64,000 nucleotides of DNA from Streptomyces sp. Ru72 (GTDB taxonomy: Bacteria; Actinomycetota; Actinomycetes; Streptomycetales; Streptomycetaceae). The notes under the pieces are model-generated. The model ran no database searches. It worked only from the letters and a program-made list of their open reading frames with translations, and was not told the DNA's origin. The stretch lies in contig NZ_PQSR01000023.1 in the NCBI RefSeq assembly GCF_002920635.1, positions 1-64,000 on the forward strand, read 5' to 3'. Below are positions 1-7,696 of the stretch, in pieces. Made by a program: the position numbers and the translations under genes. The number at the start of each line of letters is the position of its first letter. Positions within the stretch are counted from its first letter, which is position 1.

Positions 1-2
1 AC

Positions 3-128
3 TACGACGGCTGGGTCCACTTCTCCGAAGGACTGCCGGAGATCCAACTGGCCTTCCACGAGGCCGGCCTGTCCTCACTGCTACGGGTCGCGCCCCACGG
101 CGCATGGGTGCCGCTGCTGCCCCGTTGA
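3..128 (+). CDS. C-terminal end of an unidentified protein (5' end outside window)
   Basis: Only the last 41 codons are present, open from base 3 to TGA at 126-128. The tail ends LLRVAPHGAWVPLLPR. I do not recognise a family from so short a piece. Codon use is high-GC and coding-like, and the stop lies 61 bases before the tautomerase gene on the same strand, so the two could be co-transcribed. Function is not assigned. Confidence 0.5.
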   Translation, partial: YDGWVHFSEGLPEIQLAFHEAGLSSLLRVAPHGAWVPLLPR

Positions 129-189
129 ACCTCCGCACCGACCGGCGAGACAGCGACCGCCGAGTACAGACAAGCAAGGAACGAAACGC

Positions 190-594
190 ATGCCACTCGT
201 ACGCATCGATCTCATCCGCGGACGCCGTCCCGACGACGTCACGGCCATCGCCGACGCCGTGCACCGAGCGCTGGTGGACGTGCTGGAGATCCCCCAGCGG
301 GACAGGTTCCAGATCATCTCGGAGCACGACGCGGACCATGTCATCGCCCTCGACGCCGGTCTGGGCTTCGAGCGGACCGATCGACTGGTGATGATCCAGA
401 TCTTCACGCAGTCGGGGCGCGCCACCGAGGTCAAGCAACTCGTCTACCGGACCATCGCCAAGCAGCTGGAACCCCTCGCCATCGCCGGCGAGGACGTCTT
501 CATCAGCATCATGGAGAACGGCCCTCAGGACTGGTCCTTCGGCCACGGGCGTGCCCAGTACACGGAGGGTCTCCTGCCCGTCCCCGGCAGCTGA
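190..594 (+). CDS. Tautomerase family protein (Tautomerase_2 type)
   Basis: A 134-residue protein starting MPLVRIDL. In the tautomerase superfamily the initiator Met is removed and Pro2 becomes the N-terminal catalytic base, and Pro is at position 2 here. The C-terminal NGPQDWSFG stretch is typical of the Tautomerase_2 group, which is about twice the length of 4-oxalocrotonate tautomerase and acts as a fused dimer of beta-alpha-beta units. The substrate cannot be told from sequence. An AAGGAA ribosome binding site precedes the ATG by a suitable distance. No neighbour points to a pathway. The fold assignment is firm; the reaction (keto-enol isomerisation or a dehalogenase-like reaction) is inference. 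Confidence 0.85.
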   Translation: MPLVRIDLIRGRRPDDVTAIADAVHRALVDVLEIPQRDRFQIISEHDADHVIALDAGLGFERTDRLVMIQIFTQSGRATEVKQLVYRTIAKQLEPLAIAGEDVFISIMENGPQDWSFGHGRAQYTEGLLPVPGS

Positions 595-677
595 CGACGG
601 CGGCGGCTGACGGTGTCCGCCGAGGACGCCTCTGCCCGCCGATGATCGGAGGCTGCCTCGTCACGGCCGCCATGCCG

Positions 678-703
678 GCCGGCCGGTCGCGCGACCGGCC
701 GGC
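678..703. repeat. 26-bp perfect palindrome
   Basis: The 26 bases centred between 690 and 691 are their own reverse complement, built of CCGG units around a TCGCGCGA core. It lies between convergent genes, 84 bases after the tautomerase stop, so a transcription-stop role for that gene is possible. A zero-loop palindrome could also be a protein-binding site. Confidence 0.5.
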
Positions 704-770
704 GTCAGGCGCCGAGCGCGGCGCGGAGGGTGCCGGCCATCGGATCGAGGGCCTGCAGGAGACAGGAGCC

Positions 771-804
771 GACCCGCCGCGTGCCGAACGGCACGCGGCG
801 GGTC
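771..804. terminator. Hairpin terminator downstream of the M15-like gene
   Basis: A perfect 15-bp stem (771-785 pairs with 790-804) closes a 4-base GAAC loop, starting 29 bases after the minus-strand stop at 833. There is no U-run, which is usual for strong GC-rich hairpin terminators in Streptomyces. Convergent genes meet here, so it may work in both directions. Confidence 0.75.
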
Positions 805-832
805 GCAGAGGTCTGCCCGGGGGACGCGCCCG

Positions 833-1378
833 TCAGCAGCCGCCGCAGTTGTAGTAGAGGACGTCCCAGTGACTGCCCTCGTCGGTGTAGACGTTGCCCG
901 AACCGGACGTCCACATCGGGTAACCGTCGCCGCGCAGGCCGGAATAGCCGAAGTAGGTCTTGATGTAGTTGCCGATGCAGGTGTACTTGCTGTAGTCGAG
1001 CTTGTAGCCGTTCCAGTGCGAGTACGTGCCGCTGGCGTGGCCGGTCTCGGTGCCGCCCGTGATGTTGAGCGCGCAGCCGCTGGCCTTCTTCAGGGTGACG
1101 GCGCCCTGAGCGGTGGCGAGGTTGAGCTGCTCGAACGACGTACAGGTGGAGTTGTAGCGGTTCGTGCAGTTGCCGGACGAGGACCAGGTGATGCCGGCAC
1201 TGCGGAACATGCTCTCCGCCTGGGCCTGGGTCAACTTGGTGACGGCGTACGCGTTGTCCGAGGAGGCCAGGCCCACTCCGGGCGCGAAGAGCACCGTCAG
1301 GACGAGGGCCAGGAGGCCCGCCACGACCCGGGCTCGCGGTTGCAGCCGAGGGCGGAACTGGGCGGCGTGACTGCTCAT
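833..1378 (-). CDS. Secreted M15-like (D-Ala-D-Ala carboxypeptidase-like) protein
   Basis: A 181-residue protein with an Arg-rich n-region and hydrophobic core (VVAGLLALVLTVLF) forming a signal peptide of about 38 residues. The mature part has SHWNGYKLD, which fits the HxxGxxxD zinc-binding pattern of peptidase family M15, and near the C-terminus EGSHWDVLYY, which fits the second ExxHW motif. Cysteines are spread through the mature chain (CTNRYNSTC, YNCGGC), consistent with disulfides in an exported protein. M15 enzymes cut peptidoglycan cross-links; that role is inferred from the motif pair. AGGAGG lies just before the ATG. A stem-loop follows the stop. Related small secreted proteins occur in fungi and actinobacteria. 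Confidence 0.6.
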   Translation of the reverse strand: MSSHAAQFRPRLQPRARVVAGLLALVLTVLFAPGVGLASSDNAYAVTKLTQAQAESMFRSAGITWSSSGNCTNRYNSTCTSFEQLNLATAQGAVTLKKASGCALNITGGTETGHASGTYSHWNGYKLDYSKYTCIGNYIKTYFGYSGLRGDGYPMWTSGSGNVYTDEGSHWDVLYYNCGGC

Positions 1379-1746
1379 TCGGATTCCTCCTGCTGATGCC
1401 GACGACGGTGTGCAGGTGGCGCATCAGGGAGTGTGCCGGAGTCTACACGCGTCCACCAGTAGGCGTACGTGTACGCGTCAACAGAGGGTCGACAGTGGAC
1501 ACGCCCGGGACGGCCCCGGCCCACTGCTGCCGCCTCCTCCTGCGGTCCACCGGAGCGCACAGCGCCAGCAGCGGTCGCGGCGCTGCACCCCGCGGCGGGC
1601 GGCGACGCACGAGACGCCGCTCGAAGAAGCGGTCCGTCGGCTGTCCGGACAGCGGGTTCTCACCTGCAGCCGTGCGGGATCGCACAGATCCGCGCGTTAT
1701 TGTGACGGCCGAATCGAAGGTGGACCGATCTGGCGGAGGGCACACA
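1379..1746. promoter_or_regulatory. Divergent intergenic region with a 14-bp inverted repeat
   Basis: 368 bases between the divergent M15-like and kinase genes. The clearest structure is GCGTAC-GT-GTACGC at 1463-1476, a perfect inverted repeat with related ACGCGT words on both sides. It could be an operator for either gene. The frame of the kinase stays open through here, but the residues are low-complexity Arg/Pro and unlike any kinase N-terminus, so I treat it as non-coding. Confidence 0.4.
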
Positions 1747-3324
1747 GTGTCGGACGAGGGGCGGCTGGTCGCCGGCCGGTACCGGCTCACCGAGCGGATC
1801 GGGCGTGGCGGCATGGGCACCGTGTGGCGCGCCGAGGACGAGGTCCTGGGCCGGCAGGTCGCGCTCAAGCAGCTGCACGAGCCGCCCCACCTGTCCCCCG
1901 ACGAGGTCACGACCCTGTACGAGCGCACCCGCCGCGAGGCCCGCATCGCGGCCCGCGTCGTTCACCCCAACGTGGTCGTCGTCCATGACGTCGTGGAGGA
2001 CGACGGGCGGCCCTGCATCGTCATGGAGTACGTTCCGGCGCTCACGCTCGGCGAGCTGCTCAGGGACGGCCGTACGGTCTCGCCCGAGGAAGCCGCCCGC
2101 ATCGGACTGGGCATGATCGCCGCCCTGAGGGCCGCGCACGCGGCCGGTGTGCTGCACCGTGACGTCAAGCCGGGCAATGTCCTGCTCGGTGCCGAGGGCC
2201 GGGTGGTCCTCACCGACTTCGGGATCGCCACGACGGCCGGTACGTCGACGCTGACGAGGACCGGCGAGATGGTCGGGTCCATCGATTTCATGGCCCCGGA
2301 GCGGATCCGCGGACAGAAGCCCGGCGCGGCGTCCGACCTGTGGTCGCTGGGCGCGACGCTGTACCAGGCGGTGGAGGGACGACCGCCGTTCCGCCGGGAC
2401 ACCGCAGTGGAGACGGCGTACTCCATCGCCGTGGACCCCTTGGAGCCCATGAAGCACGCCGGAGCTCTGGAGCCGCTGATCCAGGCCCTGCTGTTCAAGG
2501 AGCCCGGTGAGCGGCCGTCGGCGGAGCAGACGGAGAGAGCACTGCGCACCGCCCTGTCCGGGGCGCCGGCCGACGTGGTGCCGGCGGCGCCGGCGGAGAG
2601 GCACACGGGCAGGACGGCTGCCGTCGCCGCCTCATCCGGCGGCCATGAGCGCGACGCGGACCCGACGGCCGGGGTGGCCTCCGCCGGGCCGACGTCCACC
2701 CGGTCCGGCAGCGTCGAGCGGTCCCGGGGCCGGACGGGCAAAGTTCTCGTGGCCGTGGCCCTGGCCGTGGCGTCGGTGGGCGCGGCCGTGCTCTACGCGA
2801 CCTCGCAGCACGCCTCGGACGCGCCCGACGCCCGAAAGACCCGCCGCGCCGCCACCGCGACCGATGCCCCGTCGCCCGTGCCAGAGGGCTACCACCAGGT
2901 CAGTGACGAACGACTCGGCGTCTCTCTCCCCGTCCCGGACGGCTGGAGGGCCGGCCCGCGCACCGGTGACGAGGTCACCTACACCGACCCGACGGGTCTG
3001 GCCGGCATCACGATCGGCACGGTGGACCCCGCGGGGGCGAACCCCGAAGCACACTTCCTGGACATCGAGACGAACACGAAGGGTAACTATCCGACGTACC
3101 GGAGGCTGCGGATGCAGCAGACGACGTTCCGCGGGGAGCCGGCGGCCGTCTGGGAGTTCACCTTCAAAGGCCGCGTCCGCGCTTTCCGCGCCGTCGATCT
3201 CGGTTACGGCCGGGAAGGCGGCCGGGAGTACGACATATATCTCTCGGCCCCGGAGGCGAAGTGGGACGCCTACCGACCCGTCTTCGACCACGCTCGAGAC
3301 GGATTCGCCGCCACCGGTTCCTGA
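1747..3324 (+). CDS. Transmembrane serine/threonine protein kinase (PknB family)
   Basis: 525 residues from GTG 1747, chosen because GGAGGG lies 7 bases upstream and the Gly-rich loop then falls near residue 19, as usual. The kinase domain (about 10-270) has GRGGMG, Lys41, HRD with Asp139, DFG at 157-159 and an APE motif. A Pro/Ala/Thr-rich linker leads to one membrane helix near 332-353. The outer domain (about 370-525) is not PASTA; it has a GVSLPVPDGW start like the LpqN/PsbP-like sensor domains of actinobacteria. It should phosphorylate cytoplasmic Ser/Thr targets in answer to an extracytoplasmic signal. The ligand is unknown. No phosphatase gene is adjacent. Confidence 0.9.
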   Translation: MSDEGRLVAGRYRLTERIGRGGMGTVWRAEDEVLGRQVALKQLHEPPHLSPDEVTTLYERTRREARIAARVVHPNVVVVHDVVEDDGRPCIVMEYVPALTLGELLRDGRTVSPEEAARIGLGMIAALRAAHAAGVLHRDVKPGNVLLGAEGRVVLTDFGIATTAGTSTLTRTGEMVGSIDFMAPERIRGQKPGAASDLWSLGATLYQAVEGRPPFRRDTAVETAYSIAVDPLEPMKHAGALEPLIQALLFKEPGERPSAEQTERALRTALSGAPADVVPAAPAERHTGRTAAVAASSGGHERDADPTAGVASAGPTSTRSGSVERSRGRTGKVLVAVALAVASVGAAVLYATSQHASDAPDARKTRRAATATDAPSPVPEGYHQVSDERLGVSLPVPDGWRAGPRTGDEVTYTDPTGLAGITIGTVDPAGANPEAHFLDIETNTKGNYPTYRRLRMQQTTFRGEPAAVWEFTFKGRVRAFRAVDLGYGREGGREYDIYLSAPEAKWDAYRPVFDHARDGFAATGS

Positions 3325-3354
3325 ATTCACGACCGGCCACGGAGTGCCTGGATG

Positions 3355-3690
3355 TCAGGGCGTCGGCGTGACCGCGGCGGAAGGCGCGAACAACGCCAGC
3401 TGATCAATGATCCACGGGTCGGAAACAGCCAGCTGGTCCGCGATCCACGGGTCAAGGGGACGACCGTCCGTCCGAGGCTCCCCGACATGACGGTGGCCTT
3501 CACTCCGGTCTCGGGATCCGTCGTGGACGGCGACGGCGTTCAGATCCTGGACGGCAACCGTCCTGACGGTGGAGCGGCCGTCCACCTGGGGGGTGGCCGC
3601 GGCAGCCGGTCCCCCGACGGCGAGGAGAGCGCTTCCGACGAATATCACGGAAACACCTCCGGTCCCGATACGCCGCATGAGCTTTCCCAT
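3355..3690 (-). CDS. Small secreted protein with a DPW repeat at the C-terminus
   Basis: 111 residues from ATG 3690, chosen because AAGGAG lies a good distance upstream; a longer frame reaches 3738 but lacks a site. MGKLMRRIGTGG followed by VSVIFVGSALLAVGG and AAAA is a clear signal peptide. The mature part is short and Arg/Asp-rich, and ends with two copies of a DPWIxDQLA unit separated by two residues. I do not recognise a family and assign no function. It converges on the kinase gene, leaving 30 bases between the two stops. Confidence 0.55.
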   Translation of the reverse strand: MGKLMRRIGTGGVSVIFVGSALLAVGGPAAAATPQVDGRSTVRTVAVQDLNAVAVHDGSRDRSEGHRHVGEPRTDGRPLDPWIADQLAVSDPWIIDQLALFAPSAAVTPTP

Positions 3691-3971
3691 GGTCTCTCTC
3701 CTTGCACAGTCCGCTGGTATGCGACTGCTCACGATCAAATGTGCCGGGTTTCGGCGTCACCCAAGCTACGCACCTCGACATAGTTGAACAATAAACGAGA
3801 GCGTGAAACACCTCACCGGAACGCCTGGGAATAGACGGCGGGGCCAGCCCGGCAATCACCGGCTTCGCGAGTCGAAAAGTGCCGACCGAGACCGCGTACG
3901 CGGGTGAATCGCCGGGCTCGGGATACCCGGCGGGTATGGCTCGGCTACCGAAGTTGCGACACAGGGGTCAC

Positions 3972-4973
3972 ATGGATCGCGGCGAGGAGCGGTTCGGGCC
4001 GGGGCCCGAGGTGGAGCGTCGGGCCCCGGACGCGCCGACGAAGCTGCCCCGGCGGTCGTGGGGCGCGGTGCTGAAGGGCTCGCTGCGGGAGTTCAAGAAC
4101 GACGAGCTGACCGACCGGGCGGCGGCGTTGACCTACTACGGGGTGCTCTCACTGTTCCCGGCGCTGCTGGTGCTGGTGTCGATGCTGGGTCTGACCGGCG
4201 GGTCGACCACCGACCAGGTGCTGGCCAATGTCAAACAGTTCGCCCCCGGCCCGGTGCGCGACATCCTCACCCGGGCCGTACAGCAACTGCAGGGCAGCAC
4301 CGGCACCGGTTCGGTGATGGCGGTCGTCGGTGTGGTGCTGGCGGTGTGGTCGGCGTCCGGCTACGTGGCCGCCTTCATCCGTGCGGCGAACGCCGTCTAC
4401 GACGTGCCGGAGGGCCGCCCGGCCTGGAAGGTCCTCCCGGTGCGAGTGGGGGTGACAGTGGTGCTGCTGGTGCTGGCCGTGGTCAGCGCCGTGATCGTGG
4501 TGTTCACCGGTGGTGTGGCCCGTCAGGCGGGGGCCGCACTCGGGATCGGTGGCACCGCGCTGACGGCGTGGTCGATCGCCAAGTGGCCCGTGCTGCTCCT
4601 GCTGGTCACCCTGATGATCGCCATCCTGTACTGGGCGAGCCCGAACGCGCGGGTGACGGGGTGGCGGTGGCTCACCCCGGGAAGCTTCCTGGCCCTGGTG
4701 ATCTGGATGATCGCCTCGGCCGGGTTCGCGTTCTACGTGGCCAACTTCGCCTCCTACAACAAGACCTACGGCACGATGGCGGGCGTGATCGTCTTCCTGG
4801 TCTGGTTGTGGATCACCAATCTGGCGATCCTGCTGGGCCTGGAGTTCGATGCGGAGGTCGCGCGGCAGCGGGCCGTCGCCGGCGGCTACCCGCCCGAGGC
4901 GGAGCCGTACGCCCGGCCTCGTGACACCCGGAAGTGGGACGAGGAGGACCGGCGCCGCCTGGAGGGGTCCTGA
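3972..4973 (+). CDS. YihY/BrkB family integral membrane protein
   Basis: 333 residues from ATG 3972. In-frame ATGs also exist at 3936 and 3879; the family core starts only at LKGSLREFKNDEL, so the start is uncertain. The N-terminal DRAAALTYYGVLSLFPALL and the NxxYGTMAGVIVFLVWLWI segment near the end are family hallmarks, and about six hydrophobic helices can be drawn. The charged tail ends RRLEGS. Once called ribonuclease BN by mistake, the family has no agreed biochemical role; transport or envelope integrity is proposed. It stands alone, convergent with the oxidoreductase gene. Confidence 0.9.
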   Translation: MDRGEERFGPGPEVERRAPDAPTKLPRRSWGAVLKGSLREFKNDELTDRAAALTYYGVLSLFPALLVLVSMLGLTGGSTTDQVLANVKQFAPGPVRDILTRAVQQLQGSTGTGSVMAVVGVVLAVWSASGYVAAFIRAANAVYDVPEGRPAWKVLPVRVGVTVVLLVLAVVSAVIVVFTGGVARQAGAALGIGGTALTAWSIAKWPVLLLLVTLMIAILYWASPNARVTGWRWLTPGSFLALVIWMIASAGFAFYVANFASYNKTYGTMAGVIVFLVWLWITNLAILLGLEFDAEVARQRAVAGGYPPEAEPYARPRDTRKWDEEDRRRLEGS

Positions 4974-5079
4974 GCCGCCCGCAGCCGCGAGGACTCACGT
5001 GTGCGCACGGGGCCGGCGAACCCTCGCGCTGCTTGCGTGTCACGCTCGGCCCGTGGGCGCCGGTACGCCCCTCGCGCGT

Positions 5080-6102
5080 TCAAGTTCGCGCGACCAAGGG
5101 TCCGGTGGTCTCTTCGGGGTAGCGGACACCGATGCGGTCCCGTATCGCGTCGAGGGTCCGCATCACGGCCAGCGTGCCGTCCAGAGGGACGAGCGGAGAC
5201 TCGGTCTCACCGGCGCGGAGGGCGCGCATGACCTCGACGGCCTCGTGACGCAGGCTGTTGACGGGGCCGTCGGCCGGGTCGGCCCGGAACTCCTCGGCCG
5301 CGTGGCCGTCGCGATGCAGCACGAAGCGGTCGGGATGGAAGAAGGTGTGCGGAATGTCGATGCGGCCGCGGGAACCGGTCACCGTCGCGGTCCTGGGAGA
5401 CTCACCGATGATGGAGCAGTGCACCAGAGCCTGAGCACCGCCCTCCCAGGAGAGCAGCGCTCCCGTCTGCAGATCGACGCCCTCCTGCGAGAGCACCGCT
5501 CGGGCAGCCACGTCCGAGGGCTCACCGAGCAGCAACTGCGCGAACGAGACCGGATACACGCCCAGGTCGAGCAGCGCACCCCCGCCCTGCGCCGGGTCCC
5601 GCAGCCGGTGGGACGGCGGGAAGTCCCCAGTGATGCCGAAGTCCGCCTGCACCGAGCGCACTTCACCGATCGCGCCATCGCGCACCAGGTCGGCCACGCG
5701 CCGGATCAACGGGTTGCAGTACATCCACATGGCCTCCATGAGGAAGGCCCCGCGGCGCCTCGCCAACGCCACCAGTTCCTCGGCCTCGCGCACGTTCAGC
5801 GTGAACGGCTTCTCGCACAGCACGCTCCGACCCGCCTCCAGGCACAGCCCGGCAGCGGCCCGGTGGGCCGAGTGCGGAGTGGCGACGTACACGACATCGA
5901 TGTCGTCGTCCGCCGCGAGGGCGCCCCAGTCGCCGTACGCCCTGGGTATCCCGAACCGTCCCGCGAAGTTCTCGGCCGACTCCGTGCTCCGCGACGCCAC
6001 CGCCACGACCTTCGCGTCCGGCAGGTCCATCAGATCCGCCGTGAACGCGGCCGCGATCCCTCCGGTCGCGAGAATTCCCCACCGCACGGGTTCGCCGACC
6101 AT
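5080..6102 (-). CDS. Gfo/Idh/MocA family oxidoreductase
   Basis: 340 residues from ATG 6102, chosen because AAGGGG precedes it and the Rossmann strand RWGILATGGIAAAF follows at once. The N-terminal half binds NAD(P) (GILATGGIA; CEKPFTLN, the conserved EKP whose Lys is catalytic). The C-terminal half is the alpha/beta domain, with GGGALLDLGVYPV giving the expected Asp/Tyr pair. These enzymes oxidise sugars, inositols or related diols. The gene diverges from the sugar-binding lipoprotein gene. The inositol-locus operator at 6314-6343 lies about 210 bases upstream of its start, so it may belong to that regulon (inference). Confidence 0.85.
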   Translation of the reverse strand: MVGEPVRWGILATGGIAAAFTADLMDLPDAKVVAVASRSTESAENFAGRFGIPRAYGDWGALAADDDIDVVYVATPHSAHRAAAGLCLEAGRSVLCEKPFTLNVREAEELVALARRRGAFLMEAMWMYCNPLIRRVADLVRDGAIGEVRSVQADFGITGDFPPSHRLRDPAQGGGALLDLGVYPVSFAQLLLGEPSDVAARAVLSQEGVDLQTGALLSWEGGAQALVHCSIIGESPRTATVTGSRGRIDIPHTFFHPDRFVLHRDGHAAEEFRADPADGPVNSLRHEAVEVMRALRAGETESPLVPLDGTLAVMRTLDAIRDRIGVRYPEETTGPLVART

Positions 6103-6313
6103 GCCCCACCCCTTGTTCCGTGACCGACACACGTCATTCGAACCGAGAGCATAAGCGTCGGCTGCACGGAGGGAGGCGCACGGGCCCGAGCACGCCGGCC
6201 GGCCCGAACGCCGTGTCCCATCGGCTCGGCTCCGCGCCGCGCGGCACCCCCGGGGGCGACCCGTGCTGTGCGACGCCGTTGACATCCCCTGCCGGCCGCC
6301 CCATAGTACCTGT

Positions 6314-6343
6314 CACTAGAGCGCGCTAGTGCAGCGCTCCAGT
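6314..6343. promoter_or_regulatory. Composite LacI-type operator, copy 1
   Basis: CACTAGAGCGCGCTAGTG is an inverted repeat (CACTAG/CTAGTG around AGCGCG), followed at once by a second GCAGCGCTCCAGT half. The 30-base block matches the block at 8830-8859 at 27 positions. It is framed by TGTCACT (6311) and AGTGACA (6341), which pair. It lies in the 471-base gap between divergent oxidoreductase and lipoprotein genes; the rest of the gap holds nothing I can name. The likely ligand is the LacI protein encoded at 7697-8740. Confidence 0.7.
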
Positions 6344-6573
6344 GACACCAGGGCGGTCTCACCCCCGGCCGCCGGACACAGCATCTCCGCCGTCACCCGA
6401 GCACCCGCAGTCCGCCCGCGCCCGGGCCCGTCTCGCCACACCCAGCGAGGCCACCCTCGCCGAGCGCGGCCCGGTCCTCACACTCGGGGCCCGCACGCCC
6501 CCCGACGTGACAGCCGGATCCTCCTCCACCCAGACCCGATCTCCACCCGACCGCACAGCGAGGTGCAAGGGAC

Positions 6574-7578
6574 ATGCACAGACACAAGCGAGCCGCCGCC
6601 CTGACCGCCACCGTGCTCGCCGGCGCCCTGTTCGCCGCCGGGTGCTCCAGCAACTCCGGCGGCAAGAAGGCCGAACAGGCCGGCACGAACGTGTCGGCCG
6701 GCAAGGCCGCCACGCCGCGCATGACCGTGGCCATGGTGACCCACGCCGCCCCCGGCGACACCTTCTGGGACCTGATCCGCAAGGGCGCCCAGGCCGCGGC
6801 CGCCAAGGACGACATCAAACTCGTCTACTCCAGCGACCCCAACGCGGGCAGCCAGGCCAACCTGGTGCAGAACGCCATCGACCAGAAGGTCGACGGCATA
6901 GCGCTCACCGCGGCCAAGCCCGACGCCATGAAGGCGGTGGTGGCCAAGGCCAAGGCCGCCGGCATCCCGGTCGTCGGCTTCAACTCCGGTCTGGACGACT
7001 GGAAGAGCCTAGGCATGCTCGAGTACTTCGGGCAGGACGAGAACATCGCCGGCCAGGCCTTCGGCCGGCGGCTCGACCAACTGGGCGCCAAGCACGCCGT
7101 GTGCGTGATCCAGGAGCAGGGACAGGTCGCCCTCGAGTCCCGGTGCGCGGGCCTGAAGAAGGGGTTCGAGGGGAAGACGGACACGATCTACGTCAACGGC
7201 ACCGACATGCCGTCGGTGAAGTCCACGCTCACCGCCAAGCTCCAGCAGGACTCCTCCATCGACCAGGTCGTCACCCTCGGCGCCCCGTTCGCCCTCACGG
7301 CCGTACAGTCGGTGAAGGACGCGGGCAGCAAGGCCGCGGTCGCGACCTTCGACCTCAACAAGGACCTGGTGAAGGCGGTTCAGGACGGGCAGGTCGAGTT
7401 CGCGGTCGACCAGCAGCCGTATCTGCAGGGCTACCTCGCCGTGGACGCGCTGTGGCTCTACAAGACCAACGGCAACTTCAGCGGCGGCGGCACCGCCCCG
7501 GTGCTGACCGGTCCGGCCTTCGTGACCAAGGACAACGTCGACACCATCGCCAAGTTCGCCGCCAACGGGACACGCTGA
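6574..7578 (+). CDS. Sugar/inositol-binding lipoprotein (type 1 periplasmic-binding fold)
   Basis: 334 residues. A Sec/lipoprotein signal ends in the lipobox FAAGC, so the mature protein should be anchored to the outer membrane face by the Cys. The body begins MTVAMVTHAAPGDTFWDLI and runs as the ribose/rhizopine/myo-inositol type ABC binding protein family (type 1 PBP, LacI-like fold), with VDGIAL and a DDxx-type hinge. No permease or ATPase gene is next to it: the next gene is the convergent LacI regulator. It either feeds an importer encoded elsewhere or works with the regulator as a sensor of extracellular sugar. Ligand choice of inositol is inferred from the shared operator and the iol genes. 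Confidence 0.85.
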   Translation: MHRHKRAAALTATVLAGALFAAGCSSNSGGKKAEQAGTNVSAGKAATPRMTVAMVTHAAPGDTFWDLIRKGAQAAAAKDDIKLVYSSDPNAGSQANLVQNAIDQKVDGIALTAAKPDAMKAVVAKAKAAGIPVVGFNSGLDDWKSLGMLEYFGQDENIAGQAFGRRLDQLGAKHAVCVIQEQGQVALESRCAGLKKGFEGKTDTIYVNGTDMPSVKSTLTAKLQQDSSIDQVVTLGAPFALTAVQSVKDAGSKAAVATFDLNKDLVKAVQDGQVEFAVDQQPYLQGYLAVDALWLYKTNGNFSGGGTAPVLTGPAFVTKDNVDTIAKFAANGTR

Positions 7579-7646
7579 GGCCGCCACGACCGGCTTCCGC
7601 GCGGAATGAGGGCCGTCCGGGCGGCATGATCCATACCAGAGGGCCC

Positions 7647-7674
7647 GAGGGCCCGGACCTCGGTCCGGGCCCTC
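7647..7674. terminator. Bidirectional hairpin terminator
   Basis: A perfect 12-bp GC-rich stem (7647-7658 with 7663-7674) with a 4-base CTCG loop, between the converging lipoprotein and LacI genes. No U-tract. Confidence 0.8.
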
Positions 7675-7696
7675 GCCGCACACTGTCGAGGCCCCG

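Noticed and set aside
1396..1746. Longer N-terminus for the Ser/Thr kinase
   Set aside because: Arg/Pro-rich filler with no binding site; GTG 1747 has GGAGGG and puts the Gly-rich loop in its normal place.
4981..5030. Terminator hairpin between YihY and the oxidoreductase gene
   Set aside because: Possible arms GCAGCCGCGAGG and CCTCGCGCTGC do not match fully and are far apart.
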